Of a DNA stretch of 64,000 nt, positions 38,101 to 48,581 are shown piece by piece; the first letter of the stretch is position 1; the number at the start of each line of letters is the position of its first letter. The stretch spans positions 1,438,501 through 1,502,500 of the forward strand of contig VCCP01000006.1 of assembly GCA_005765155.1 (NCBI GenBank). Direction: 5' to 3'. The DNA comes from Zelopaecilomyces penicillatus (taxonomy: Eukaryota; Ascomycota; Sordariomycetes; Hypocreales; Pseudodiploosporaceae). The notes below the pieces were generated by a model. That model had not been told where the DNA came from. It searched no databases and saw nothing but the letters and a program-made list of their open reading frames with translations. A program made the position numbers and the translations under genes.

Positions 38101-38397
38101 GCTCTAGACGTCAAGGCCAAAAAGACCATCTTCAAGATGTTTGTCGACCGGGTGCGAGCACTGGGTAAGCTAGAGATCAAGCCGTTCACTGAGGAGGACT
38201 TTAATTTGCTAGCAAAACACGATCTTAACGGACGAGAGATCAAGAACGTTGTTGGTTCAGCGCAGGATTTGGCCGTCAATAAGAAGGAACCTCTTAGCAT
38301 GCGACATATTCGTCAGGTACTTGATGTGCATGCTAAATTTGGGAGGGATCTCCGAGGAGGCACTGGGTATGAGGATGCCATGAGAAGTTATTTTTAA
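35122..38397 (+). CDS. AAA-family ATPase with N-terminal DUF7025 region
   Basis: I read four exons: 35122-36305, 36357-37588, 37657-37967 and 38050-38397, with introns of 51, 68 and 82 bp. They give 1024 residues. The N-terminal 180 residues are basic and Ser-rich (KKRVGGRKTVSKRAS, many Asp/Ser runs) and look disordered and nuclear. A short coiled coil (about 184-205) and a proline-rich stretch follow. The region at about 470-585 (ALWKPNELAYAS, GRVFKVE-like EPRVFKVEVAERH, DGKYFEFDGKKFGYG, KKFVSLSGMHYKSHSGMAF) matches the fungal DUF7025 pattern. The ATPase core has GPPGTGKT (810-817), LLLDEADVFLE (D867, E868), LFLTTNRVE and an arginine finger in AFQSRIH (R918). This family is large in filamentous fungi and mostly uncharacterised. 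All catalytic residues are present, so it should be active. Confidence 0.88.
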
Positions 38398-38975
38398 ATC
38401 AAGGATAGCAACCCGTCTTGGCTTTGAACTGGGAAATTTATGGATCCGACATTTTGCTTGGGCTGGATGACGAGATGCAAGAGTAAGGGCAAGAAAAAAC
38501 GACGTTTAAGAAACACGTGCCGTTTGATATGAAACAAACACAGCGATAGTAATAAACTCAATTCAAAAAAAAAAAAAAAACCACTGTGAAAGAAGATGTG
38601 AAGTTGTTCCCCGAGGTACAGTTGTTTGATACATTGAATCTTAGAGTTTTATTGTTTTGAACAATAGGTAGTCTAGGGTGGGCTGTGATAGTGCTCAGAA
38701 ATTAGGGGACAATCATGATGTGAACATTGTCACCCCAGTGATAATTAAGTCGTCCCTGGGGTTGGAACAAAGTTGAAATAGGATTCAGGGTTTGCACTCG
38801 CAACACAGGGAAAGGAAGCATGAAAACAAGTTTTCCACACAGGGATGCCGATGAGGCAGTGTCCACCCGGAAGTTGAGCCGCTTGATCCCCTAATGTTGA
38901 GTGAGGCTCAGCCCTTTAGGAGTCCATTAATAGCATCAAATCGCGGTAGGGGGCTCACATGTCGGTGGGCCTCGT

Positions 38976-38997
38976 CCCCCCCCCCCTTTTTTTTTTT
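38976..38997 (+). repeat. C11T11 pyrimidine tract
   Basis: Eleven C (38976-38986) are followed directly by eleven T (38987-38997). Such mirror-free homopyrimidine blocks can form triplex DNA and are prone to length change. Confidence 0.8.
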
Positions 38998-41400
38998 ACG
39001 TTGTGGGTTTTGTTTTTAAATGGGAAGGTTGGAGGAGGCTGAAGGCAGGGAGCTGGGTTGGCTATACGAGAAGCAATGCCGATCTTCTTTTCTACTACGG
39101 AGTGTGTACAGGCAAAGATGTTTACTTGGCACTGGGCACGGTACATGAGGCTTAAGGGGGTACCTTGGGTAAGTACGTAGGTAGAACAGGCTCTGTGAAG
39201 ATTTGGTGCTGATTGATGAGAGTGTGTTTCAATGGATGATGTTTTGTTTCGCCTCGTAATATACGTGCATATCTGGGTGGGAAAGTGATTGTTGATGGAT
39301 CATATATGAGATGTAGTACACTTGGGTGGTCTTTGGTATAATTACTACCAGCATGCACAAGACGAGGTAGAGAGGGATGGATGCCTTGGCCTGTTGCCCT
39401 TATTTCTACAGTCATTTCAAATGCCAGAAGGCACACATGCTATCCAATTCCCATTCTCGTTTGTGCTGGAACGCATCTCGGCAAACAAAATGTCAAATCT
39501 CGTCAACATGACTGGGTGGGCAAATTGGTGTTGCGAAGAGAAGCACCAGCGCTGATAGCGAAAAGTGTGAATGATACTTGTTGAGTCAGGCGATGCTTGC
39601 GTGCCAAGCAAGTATCCATGCGATGGTCGCATAACGAGCTAATCTGGCGGGGGGGGAGAAGTTGGATCCAAGCAGAGAAACAAGGACAAGACCAAGGGTC
39701 GGACTGGTTTCAGGTGATATGCCAGGATGCACCGCCTGCCATGTTGGTCTGGCCATCTACTTTGGTAGCAGTTAATTAGCAGCGACCCCTGCGCCAAGTC
39801 AGTCGCATTTCTCTTTGTTTGGTGTGCTTGGATGAAAGTACTTTGCGTTCCCTCTATGAAAACGGAAGGCCAGTAAGCAAGAAAAACAGAGGTACCGATC
39901 TGCGGTTTGCCAACCTTTAATTAGCATCCCTGATATTGGTCTCATTTCCTGCAATGTCTTGCCCCTGCCACGAGGAGAAGGAGTCCGAGCTGACCACGGC
40001 AAATTTGTTTTTTGGTTGTCCAGATCTCAGATTCCGGCTCCATGACAACCGGTACTTGGATCAATCCAATGATCGTGCTGCACACCTACAGCGTGTGAAC
40101 TTGTGATGTGGATTCGTGGCGAAAAACAAGAAAAAGCGGAATGCTTCGCTGGCCCCGGTTGACACATGTTTTTCGTTCGCGACAAACGCCCAAAGAAAAA
40201 GCAATGATTCAAGCAGGGCTGGACACAGTAGGAGAACGGCGACCACGTCTCTCGTGCTTCCACGTAGCAATGGCTAATAATCACCCAATGCCGAGTTGGG
40301 GCGATGATGATGTGTTGGTCGCATGGACTTGGACGGCATGTGCGTCAATAGAGGCAGGAGGATGTAGCGGGTACGGCATGATTTGTATGGAGTACTTGGA
40401 TGTCGTGCTGGCACGGGAGTAATACTAATATTACAATGCACAACAACAGCAGTTTGAGCATAACTTGTGCACAAATCCTCAGACACGGCGACAATGCGAC
40501 GATGGCGCTAAGGCAGATGAACGGAATGGAGCAATGACACCGAGGTAATGGGTACAAGCCACGGCTGACTGAGAGCTGACACTGTACTTGAATATCTACC
40601 CAACACGAGTCGCAGACATTGAAGACATACAGATGGCTACTGCACGTGCTTTTCGTATTGCGCTGTGCGTACCTGTACAACTACTGTGCTGTGCTGCACG
40701 AAGAACAGACCAGCTTTTGTGTCTCTGACTCGGCAGCTCTGGAGGCAGGTGAATTGTTGGCCATGATGGGAGAGAAGAAAAGAGAATGAGAAGAAGTAAA
40801 CACCTCAACTTCAGGACAAAGGCAAGGGAGTGTGAATAACAAAAAGAAAGAAAGGCGAAGCGGAAGAAGAAAAGTCGGAACCGTAGATACGGCTGTTTGG
40901 GTAAGTGGAGAAACGAACTGGCAGCGGCAGTCCCTTCTACTCCGCTCCGTAACTGCCTGTGTTAGTGGGCGGGTTTTCCTTGTTTTTTTCTTGAGCCTTG
41001 GTTTTCTTCTGGGTTTGTCGACTGGCCCAGATCTGAGTTTCTCCTGGGCCCTTTCGCTGAACCCCATCTGAGGTTTTTTGCTGACGCGGCGATCCAGGAG
41101 TGGGTGGAGTGCGTCCACCTGTGCCCACTTTGCCAGGCCCCCACCATCCAATGGACGGGTGCGGGTACCTGATGGGCGCTGTTGCAGCCGTGCTGGGAAA
41201 CTTCCAATTGTTGGCGCTGCAGCGCATTCTGTACCTGGCCGCTGTGTGATGGCTCCCCCTGGCGGTTCCTGGCTATCAGCGCCGGCCCATCCTGCAGGCC
41301 CTGGTCTAGCCTGTTGCCAAGTTAATTGGCCTGGCCACAACACTGTCGGCTAGCTGGCCTAGCCTCCAAGCCGCAGCACTGGAAAGTACCCAGGTTGTAG

Positions 41401-41424
41401 GCGCTGGGCCCAACCGCCCAGTGC
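41401..41424 (+). other. hairpin in upstream region of Asp f 4-like gene
   Basis: GCGCTGGGC (41401-41409) pairs with GCCCAGTGC (41416-41424) with one G-T wobble around a 6-base loop. It lies about 455 bp before the start codon at 41879. The arm GCCCAGTG is also found in the eEF3 intron hairpin. Confidence 0.4.
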
Positions 41425-41878
41425 AGTGGGCTAGGACCCTCTTGCACCTTCACGCTGCTCCCCCCAAAATGGTTCCCACCCCCCGAATGCCCCCCCCCCC
41501 CTGTCTGGTGATTGTTCTTTAATAACGGCTCATCTCCCCACGCTCCTTTCTCGATCCCTTCTCTCTCTCCTCTCCACCAGCCTTTCGAAGCAAATCCTTT
41601 TTCGCCTTCAAGTCATTCCTTAACCAGCGCTCTTTGCGTTGAATCACATTCCTTCAAGACTCCTAAAAAGGCACTCGCGCATTTGTCGCCACTACGCATT
41701 CCTTCAATTCACTTCGATCAAGTCTCGATATTGGAAGTATTCTGTGAATACACCGCAAACAACCACCTTCTCCACCACCGAAAAAGACAGGAACAACTAC
41801 ACGAACCGACTTCCCAAATCGGAACGTATCGCCCTTAATTCGAATCTTGACGATCAGAGTTAATATACGACAATCAAA

Positions 41879-42745
41879 ATGAAGTTCTCCACAACCACTA
41901 TTCTCCTGACCGCCGCTCTCGGTGTGTCTGCCCACCCCAGCGGCCATGCTCACAGACACGCCCACCGCTCCATGGAGGCTCGTGGCGAGTTCGTGATTGC
42001 TAAGAAGCCTGCTCCTCCTGCGGCCCCGACACCTGCTCCTGCACCCGCCCCTCCTGCCGCTAAGGCCAAGGTTGAGGTTGAGGCTCCCAAGAGCAAGGAT
42101 ACCAGTTCTGGAGCTGACGACTATGTTCCTTTCTGCGAGGGCAACACCAAGCGCGCCACTCTTGCCGAGATCGCTTACAAGGGAAATATTGGCGTCCAAG
42201 GCAACTACGGCTGCAACATGATGCTTGTCAAGCCCAACGTTGCTGACAAGTACAAGTACCTCACCACTTTCACCAACAGGTCCGACAAGGAGCAAGAGTG
42301 TATGTGCTGGAACAAGATTGGACCCGATGGTGTTGGCATCAACGGCTTTTTCATCGGCAACCAGGCTCTCACCTTCAAGTTGCCCGGTGGTGGCAAGCAG
42401 AGCGTTGCTTTCGATGCCAACAGCCAGGGTGGTTGCGCTTGTGATCCGACTAAGATTGCCACCACTGCATTTGGCCAGATCGCCTCCACTTGGCTCGAGT
42501 TCGACTTCGGTAACGACTCCAACGGTGAATGGTCCGGTGCCGATGCCTCCTGCCTGGTCTCGGCCGCCCTCGGCCTCAACATTCCCGGCATGAAGGTCTG
42601 CGGACACGGCACATGCTCCACCATTTATCCCGGCGGCAAAGGTGAAAACGCTTACCTTGGTGGCATGGAGGCTCTCGATGGCATTGGCCTCAACCTCCCT
42701 GCTGGCCAGGTCCGACTTGACGTTGACATCGCCTACAAGGGCTAA
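41879..42745 (+). CDS. secreted protein of the Asp f 4-like family
   Basis: The protein has 288 residues in a single exon. A signal peptide (MKFSTTTILLTAALGVSA) should be cut after Ala18, leaving His19 as first residue. A His-rich segment (HPSGHAHRHAHR) and a Pro/Ala linker (about 43-65) follow. The main domain (about 80-288) has the marks of the Aspergillus allergen Asp f 4 family: YKYLTTFTN, WNKIGPDG, ALTFKLPGGGKQSVAFDANSQGG and STWLEFDFGNDSNGEWSGADAS. Here the domain carries several cysteines (ECMCW, GCACD, SCLVS, KVCGHGTCS) that probably form disulfides. The function of the family is not known. Codons are strongly C-ending, so expression is probably high. The long CT-rich leader supports this. 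Confidence 0.85.
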   Translation: MKFSTTTILLTAALGVSAHPSGHAHRHAHRSMEARGEFVIAKKPAPPAAPTPAPAPAPPAAKAKVEVEAPKSKDTSSGADDYVPFCEGNTKRATLAEIAYKGNIGVQGNYGCNMMLVKPNVADKYKYLTTFTNRSDKEQECMCWNKIGPDGVGINGFFIGNQALTFKLPGGGKQSVAFDANSQGGCACDPTKIATTAFGQIASTWLEFDFGNDSNGEWSGADASCLVSAALGLNIPGMKVCGHGTCSTIYPGGKGENAYLGGMEALDGIGLNLPAGQVRLDVDIAYKG

Positions 42746-44550
42746 GCTGCTGGTGACAGGGTCACGGAGGATGGATGTGTTTTTTCAAATTCTGGATTAA
42801 GGCTTCTCTGAAAGAATTGTCTTTAGCGGTGTTTTGGTGCGTGGCCATTGGCCATTGGAATTGGGCTTTTGATTGTTATTCCCCAAGTGTGTATGACCCG
42901 GCATTACTTTGCTTTGAATGCATACATCTATACACTTCTTATTACATATATACTTTGAAATGCTCCTTTTTGTGGTTCAAACTTGCTCTCTATCATGCTG
43001 TTATGTAATGTCTTTTTGGTTAACTCTGCGACACACTTGAGCTGTGCCTTTTTGCATGACACCGTATATGATTTCCACACCTTTGATGGCTATTCTGACT
43101 ACGCAGATTAACCTGAATACCCATTCACTTACCCCTCAATTAATATGCGTTGGATAGTTTCTCAACATTTATTCGTCTTGCACGACGGACCGAAATAGTT
43201 CGGCCATAATAACCCCTCCTCTGTCAAAGTTTAAAACACTATGCAGCCCGCATACGCACATGACTGGCATGCAATGTCTCTGATGGAAGATGTCGGACCT
43301 TGAATTTCCTACCCTCTTTGTTATCTTTCTTCTTTGTGTGTCTCTCGTTGGATACCAGTTGCAGATTTATTCTACAGATCTGCAAATGTCGAGCTACGTT
43401 GGTTGGGGTTGCAGTAGGGAAGGAATAGCGCGCTGCACGATTTTACTTTGATCTGCAGCTAAAGAACTTCAACACCCGAAAATCCAACACGCTATCCAAT
43501 GCTTTGTAAAAGAAAAAAAGCTTGGTTTTTGCCTTCCTAGTTCTCCGAAAAGGTACCGTAGGATGCCGCAGGATGCCGTGGCAAGAAGGGTTGGATGCCG
43601 GTGTTGATGGGACACACACACAACGTGCTGTGCTAAGAGGAACAGCAACGAAACCCAATCCCGTTTTCACTGTACAACTCGGGCCCACCACCCCATCTCA
43701 CACACCCTCAACTCTTCACTCCCTCGTTTATTTGCTTTTTTTGGCCACTTTCCATGCAAGGCACAGTTCTAGCCCGGGCAGCCTACGGGTTGTTTTTTTT
43801 ATGGTGATGTTCAGGATGTGAGGGTGTGAGGGAAATACCACCCTACCTTTTGGTGTGTTCTTTTTTGGCATTTGCACAGTGAAAAGCTACTGCAGGCTAA
43901 TAGAGATGGCCCAGGCGTTTTTTCAGCTGTACATTAGTAGCGGTACAATGGAATGTAAAATGAAGTTTTTTTTGACAGACGGTTGAGGAAAAAGAAAGGA
44001 AACAAGTACAAATCTGGAAGCGTTCTTGGGTGAAGGAGGTACCTTTTTGTGTACACCTCACACCGTATTCTCACGACGGTGTGCATGGTATGCCGCGTGC
44101 AAAGAGGGCTTGCAGATTGATGGGACACGTCACAGAAACGGAATTGAGCAGAGGAGGTGTGTCTGAATAAGGTGTTGCTAGGTAGTAAATGGTGTACAAA
44201 ACTACGGCGCGGTGATGACTTATATTCCGCATCGCGTGGTCACAATGATATAATCCAGAAAACTCCGCCTTCAGAACAAGTTGGAATATAGTAGAGACCT
44301 TTGTTGACAAACCTAGATTCAGGTACATGCTTTACTGCACTCCATTGTATGTACAGAATGCTCTGTAATAGACAAATGCGCACCTACCCATTCAATACGT
44401 CGTATCTTGCCATGACACGCATCGTGGACGTGTAGTAAATTGGCTGACTACAACACCAGTCAGCTCTTAGGACCACACCCAGCTGAAGATTGCAAAATCA
44501 CAACCCAATGGGAGACTGGAATCTTCGGCCATACCGCCTTTTTACCAAAA

Positions 44551-44587
<37 letters not shown>

Positions 44588-45403
44588 TATTACTTTTGTT
44601 AATAAACTGCGTCTTTTCTGCACGCATCTCATCATCTGATAAACACCCTCTGGAACTTGCAGAAACAGCCGCTCGTTCTTGTGCCATGTCTCCTCTCCCC
44701 AACAAAAGCAACTCTTCGATTCTGTTCGGCACGATACGGGCAAAATGCACACACGAAAACGCCACCACCCGCCTGCCAACGCATCAAATCAATTGAAAAG
44801 AATTCATAACAAAAAGGCGTTCTGTACCTTTTCGTAAATGAACTTTACACGTGTTTGCTAGATTACTTTGTATTGTGTACTTGGCACTCGGTAGATGGGA
44901 TAATATAAAGTCAGAATTTTCAGCAAGTGCACACGCTATTCCAATTCGAATGGACCGTCTGGCCGAGCCTCGGTCTCCACCAAGGTGAGAAACGGTCTGG
45001 ATCTTTCACAGTTTATCTCAGATGTGTGCACTGTAAAGTATCTGTTGCGGACCGGGGGAAATCTACTTCCGAAATCACAACATTGCACAATAGCTAATGT
45101 ACGGAGTAGGGCTTTGTCATGTCATATGCATAAAGTTATGCCATAGGCGAATCCACCTCTGAGTCAGACCTGGCCTGGTGCGAAATGGAAGGTTCCAAAA
45201 GAATCACAGCATTGGGTGGTAGAAGAGATCGGAATATCTTCAATTAAAATCGACCAAAAAAATAAAAATACGCAAAGTACTGGCTGCTACGGGCTTATGG
45301 ATTCATTCAACTGCCCTCGGATCATGTTAGTATGGCCAAGGTTGGATATCAGGCAGGATACTTATCTGTACATTAGCAGTAGTCAAGACAGTGTGCGAAT
45401 CCC
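42746..45403. other. 2.7-kb gene-free interval with A33 tract
   Basis: No gene is supported. Features seen are three copies of GGATGCCG within about 50 bp (near 43562-43600), a short CA repeat near 43613, and 33 consecutive A at 44553-44585. Small open frames on both strands have no protein-like character. Confidence 0.4.
44553..44585 (+). repeat. A33 homopolymer tract
   Basis: Thirty-three consecutive A are visible. No target-site duplication or coding remnant was found beside it, so a retroposon origin is possible but not supported. Its exact length may be affected by sequencing error. Confidence 0.75.
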
Positions 45404-47065
45404 ATGATGAATTTGGAAAGTGGTTTCGTTGACAATGGTCCCGAGCCAGCGGAATGTCATTCAGTATCCAAAGATGATTCGGAATGCGAATCGTCAAGAC
45501 AGCGTATGCTGGAGCAGGCGGTTTCACACATCTCCAGTAGTGAATCATGTATCCCTGAGATTGAGGAGTTCATCCAGCACTTTGAGAAAAGAGTCAAGAC
45601 CCTTCACTCAACTGGACTCCCCGCCTTTGTCGAGAAGTTTAAAAGAGAATATGGAGCTATGAAGGCTCTAGCCTCTGTCCTCGAAGAGCCTGGTCTTGAC
45701 GAAGAAACGCTGAAGCTTAGTAACCGCAAGCTGGAGGCAAGCGGCACCATTCTCCGGCAAGGGGTGTCACATTGGGATATACTAAAGCGCTGTCGTTCCC
45801 TCGTGGCTGTCAACAGGACCGTTCAGGGCTCAGCCAAAGATGACCGCAAGCGAGCTGTCTCGAAAGTAGAGGGCAACAGAAACGAGAAGCAGCAGTTGCA
45901 CAGGACTCTAAAAGAGCAGGGCAAAACTGATGTCCATATCGTCGAGGGAGGCAGTGAATGGATTGATATCCGGCTACTTCAAGCTGACAGGCTGGCAAGG
46001 CAAATGACCGATAGTGGCTGGGGCTGGGGCGACTATCATCATGGGGATGATGTAGATCCAGACGAATGGGAGGACATTCCACTGGCGAAACAGGTCAGGA
46101 GACTGACTGCGGCGGCGAGGCTGAACCGACATGAATATCGCACTCCGCGAGTGCGCGTTATTCTCCCTAATCTGAGCCGCAGCAATATTGATATCCATGT
46201 GCTGCTGAACCAGTTGGTCCGCATAGATTCTCATGTCGAGGTTGTTATCGAAGACTGTGATTCCCCCTTTTTGACGAGGCCTCCGCTATCTTTTGATGAT
46301 GCTTTACAGAACATGCTGGGTAACCCACTTGATGGTCTGACGGAAACGCTGAACATGGATCACACCATCCTTATAGACCTCATATCAGATATTACCCATT
46401 TTGCACTGCAGCCGCAGCCCTGGCACGGCCGCACCACCAAGGCCCAGATAGAGGAAGAGAGGAGTCAAAAAGGAGTCATGGCCCGCACGCTGTATCCGAT
46501 TCTAGAGAATCGGTTTCTTACATGCACTCAAGAAGCCGCAGAACATTTTCACGAGGTTCTAAAGACTGTTGGTACAGCCACAGAAAGAGAACGCGGCAGA
46601 CTTCTCGTGCCCTTTGACGAAGAAACCCTCTCTATGAGTCCCGGTGCAATACGCCGACGGTTTGAAGAGCTTTCCGTGCACCCGCTTCCGCCATCGATGC
46701 AGGTTCCCGTCCATATCCTTACTGAGCCGTGGACCCTCGAAACAGTCTGGCATGCCGTGGAGGACGGAAGGCTTCCTCGTGTGGCTCTGGATGTCGTAGA
46801 CTGCGGGGCCTTCAAGAGCTCCAAGCTGAGCATCTACATGTATGGATGGGCATCTCAGTTTGTTACTGTTACATCAAATAAGGAGGTGCGTGGGCAGATC
46901 CGCACCTGGGTTGAAGCCAACCGGCATAATGATGAGGAGGTGGGCCCGGCGATCTGGCTTGTGGATATCACGAGGAATCTGCTGGCCAAGAATGCGACGC
47001 CGCCAGAAGGACTGGCGGAGCTGGCAGTGAATGGGGATAGTGGCGCGAAGGATGATACTGAATAA
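45404..47065 (+). CDS. DUF1308 (PIN-like) protein, C7orf25/UPF0415 family
   Basis: The protein has 553 residues in a single exon. The N-terminal part (about 30-125) is helical and resembles the DUF5614-type region of the family. The middle holds ADRLARQMTDSGWGWGDYHHGDD. From about 250 the DUF1308 region follows: RVRVILPNLSRSNIDIHVLLNQL, then TLNMDHTILIDLISDITH, the signature that gives the family its PIN-nuclease-like fold. Further on are QAAEHFHEVLKTVGT-like EAAEHFHEVLKTVGTATER and the C-terminal RVALDVVDCGAFKSSKLSIYMYGWAS. No biochemical function is settled for the family, and nuclease activity is only suggested by fold. Two ATGs lie side by side at 45404 and 45407. Confidence 0.8.
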   Translation: MMNLESGFVDNGPEPAECHSVSKDDSECESSRQRMLEQAVSHISSSESCIPEIEEFIQHFEKRVKTLHSTGLPAFVEKFKREYGAMKALASVLEEPGLDEETLKLSNRKLEASGTILRQGVSHWDILKRCRSLVAVNRTVQGSAKDDRKRAVSKVEGNRNEKQQLHRTLKEQGKTDVHIVEGGSEWIDIRLLQADRLARQMTDSGWGWGDYHHGDDVDPDEWEDIPLAKQVRRLTAAARLNRHEYRTPRVRVILPNLSRSNIDIHVLLNQLVRIDSHVEVVIEDCDSPFLTRPPLSFDDALQNMLGNPLDGLTETLNMDHTILIDLISDITHFALQPQPWHGRTTKAQIEEERSQKGVMARTLYPILENRFLTCTQEAAEHFHEVLKTVGTATERERGRLLVPFDEETLSMSPGAIRRRFEELSVHPLPPSMQVPVHILTEPWTLETVWHAVEDGRLPRVALDVVDCGAFKSSKLSIYMYGWASQFVTVTSNKEVRGQIRTWVEANRHNDEEVGPAIWLVDITRNLLAKNATPPEGLAELAVNGDSGAKDDTE

Positions 47066-47804
47066 AGGGAGTCAATGAGGAGTGAGTTGCATCTATATAC
47101 TTACTTTTGCGAAAGCTATGGTGCCTTGCCGATGGCAACCGTTTCACATGCTATGCTTCTTTCAAAGTAGGTATTAAACGATTGTGTTTTCAAGGTAACT
47201 GTAGCTATAATATTGAGAACCAGGGAACTGTAAAAGTAGAAAATATCCAGAACCCTAAGCAGTATCCTTGCCATCTCCATACATCACACGATGAGCTCCT
47301 GCAGGATAAGTGCTGATCTATTTTATTACTGAAACTGCTTTCCTGACTTGCTACCTCTTTTCTTGTCACTGGATATCAAATCAGGAAAGCTTGATGCAGC
47401 CTATGCGGTAAAAAAAAACGTCAAGAAGTGGCTTTCGCTGTGCAACCCAACTTACTTTTACCATATTCTAAATAAGCCCCCCCCCCCCCCCCTCTTCCTA
47501 TGCGGATAGAAAGTATGAAGCTTGATTTTTAAGGTATCCGCCCACGCCTGAGCTTAATTGCAATTTTTCTTTTCGTGTTTGAATAGTTTTTTTCCCCCCA
47601 AAATATAAATGTGATGAGTCCTGCATTATACCAAACGGTCTGTGTTCGTTACCCTTGGAAATCTTTTACCTGCAGCACAACTTCTACACACACACCTTAC
47701 ACCTTCCTCACCAAAATATTCGCCCGCCTCCTTTAATTTATTTCCCCTTTCATTCTTTGCAGTGAGAGGAAACAACGCAAAGAATAAACAAAAAAAAAAA
47801 AAGA
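47066..47804. other. interval with C16 tract and poly(A) leader
   Basis: No gene is supported. A run of 16 C lies at 47477-47492. From 47640 the DNA is CT-rich, and 13 A (47790-47802) sit directly before the start codon at 47805. Confidence 0.5.
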
Positions 47805-48581
47805 ATGCTGAGCATCATTTTCGCTGGCCTTATTGGCCTTGCTGTGGCGAAACCGGTTCTCACACGCTCATCAGATTGCACAAGCACGCTTTTACATACA
47901 CCCAAGTTCACGTTTGGTCCCACGCGCACAATCTGGACCGAAACTTCGGCGGTTACTAGAACGGTGGATTGTGGATCGTGTAATCATGTTATTGGCTCCG
48001 TTCTTCCCTTTGGAGTTCCGCCAGTGGTTCTGTTCAATACTACTGTCACGGCTACTGAGCCCTGGCCACGCACTACCTTTGAGTGTGCTCGAGACGGCAT
48101 GAATGTGATGGCATCGGCTATGACACCAGCCATGGTGATGGCAACAGCAACAGCAACAGCAACGGCTACAGGTACAGATGCAGCTACAGCCATGGAAATG
48201 CAGATGCAAACACCAGCAACGGAAGCCATCGCCACTGCTTCCGCCGCAGAGAGCACTGCACCCGCTGCTCCCCCTGTATTCCCACAACCCGTGAGACACA
48301 TGTATTGGGCTGCACAGCCTGTAATTCGATACACCGTGACTCCCTCTGGAATCTCGAGCCCGGACTGCACAAGAACATTCGGTCTGGCACCCGGTCTTCC
48401 TGTGGCCACTCACTACGTCTATCCTTCCACTACTACTCGCACAAGCAGAATGGAGTGCCACACCTGCGCCCTGGTCTGGTCCACAGCCAGTGCCAAATAT
48501 TCGCAGCGGGTTCTCATGACCAAGACTGTGACGAAACACGGCCCAAGCATTGCAACAGCTTTGACATGCTCCAAGCCCTAA
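47805..48581 (+). CDS. secreted protein with two similar four-cysteine modules
   Basis: The protein has 258 residues in a single exon; I do not recognise the family. A signal peptide (MLSIIFAGLIGLAVA) should be cut after Ala15. The mature chain has exactly eight cysteines in two sets of four: C25, C56, C59, C94 and C188, C218, C221, C255. Spacing is nearly the same (30, 2, 34 and 29, 2, 33 residues between). Both modules start SxDCT, have a Thr-rich strand, then (V/M)(D/E)CxxC and end TxxC, so an internal duplication is likely. Between them lies a low-complexity linker (about 100-160) rich in Ala, Thr, Met and Gln, partly coded by ACAGCA repeats. It could be an effector-like or cell-surface protein, but nothing proves a role. 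It lies between the DUF1308 gene and the convergent Zn2Cys6 gene. Confidence 0.75.
   Translation: MLSIIFAGLIGLAVAKPVLTRSSDCTSTLLHTPKFTFGPTRTIWTETSAVTRTVDCGSCNHVIGSVLPFGVPPVVLFNTTVTATEPWPRTTFECARDGMNVMASAMTPAMVMATATATATATGTDAATAMEMQMQTPATEAIATASAAESTAPAAPPVFPQPVRHMYWAAQPVIRYTVTPSGISSPDCTRTFGLAPGLPVATHYVYPSTTTRTSRMECHTCALVWSTASAKYSQRVLMTKTVTKHGPSIATALTCSKP
48128..48180 (+). repeat. CAACAG/ACAGC simple repeat in linker of the secreted protein
   Basis: Repeated GCAACA and ACAGCA-like units code the alternating Ala-Thr stretch (ATATATATATG) in the linker. Repeats of this kind often change length between strains. Confidence 0.65.

Larger units (their letters stand above)
38398..41878. other. 3.5-kb gene-free interval with homopolymer tracts
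   Basis: No gene is supported. A run of A lies about 170 bp after the AAA ATPase stop (38565-38580). Also present are C11T11 at 38976-38997, G8 at 39649-39656, a 9-bp hairpin at 41401-41424 and C12 at 41490-41501. From about 41520 the strand turns CT-rich, as expected for the promoter and leader of the secreted protein at 41879. A 220-codon minus-strand frame (40681-41343) is low complexity and rejected. Confidence 0.45.

Noticed and set aside
40681..41343. 220-codon minus-strand frame
   Set aside because: Low complexity, no domain, lies in a GC-rich upstream region of another gene.
41663..42607. 314-codon frame antisense to the Asp f 4-like gene
   Set aside because: It is the mirror effect of biased codon use; the plus-strand frame has a signal peptide and known family motifs.
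44553..44585. A33 tract as the tail of a retroposon
   Set aside because: No target-site duplication or coding remnant was visible beside it.
47892..48539. 215-codon Cys/Ser-rich frame antisense to the two-module protein
   Set aside because: The Cys and His content arises from reading the CAACAG repeats backward; no signal peptide or domain.
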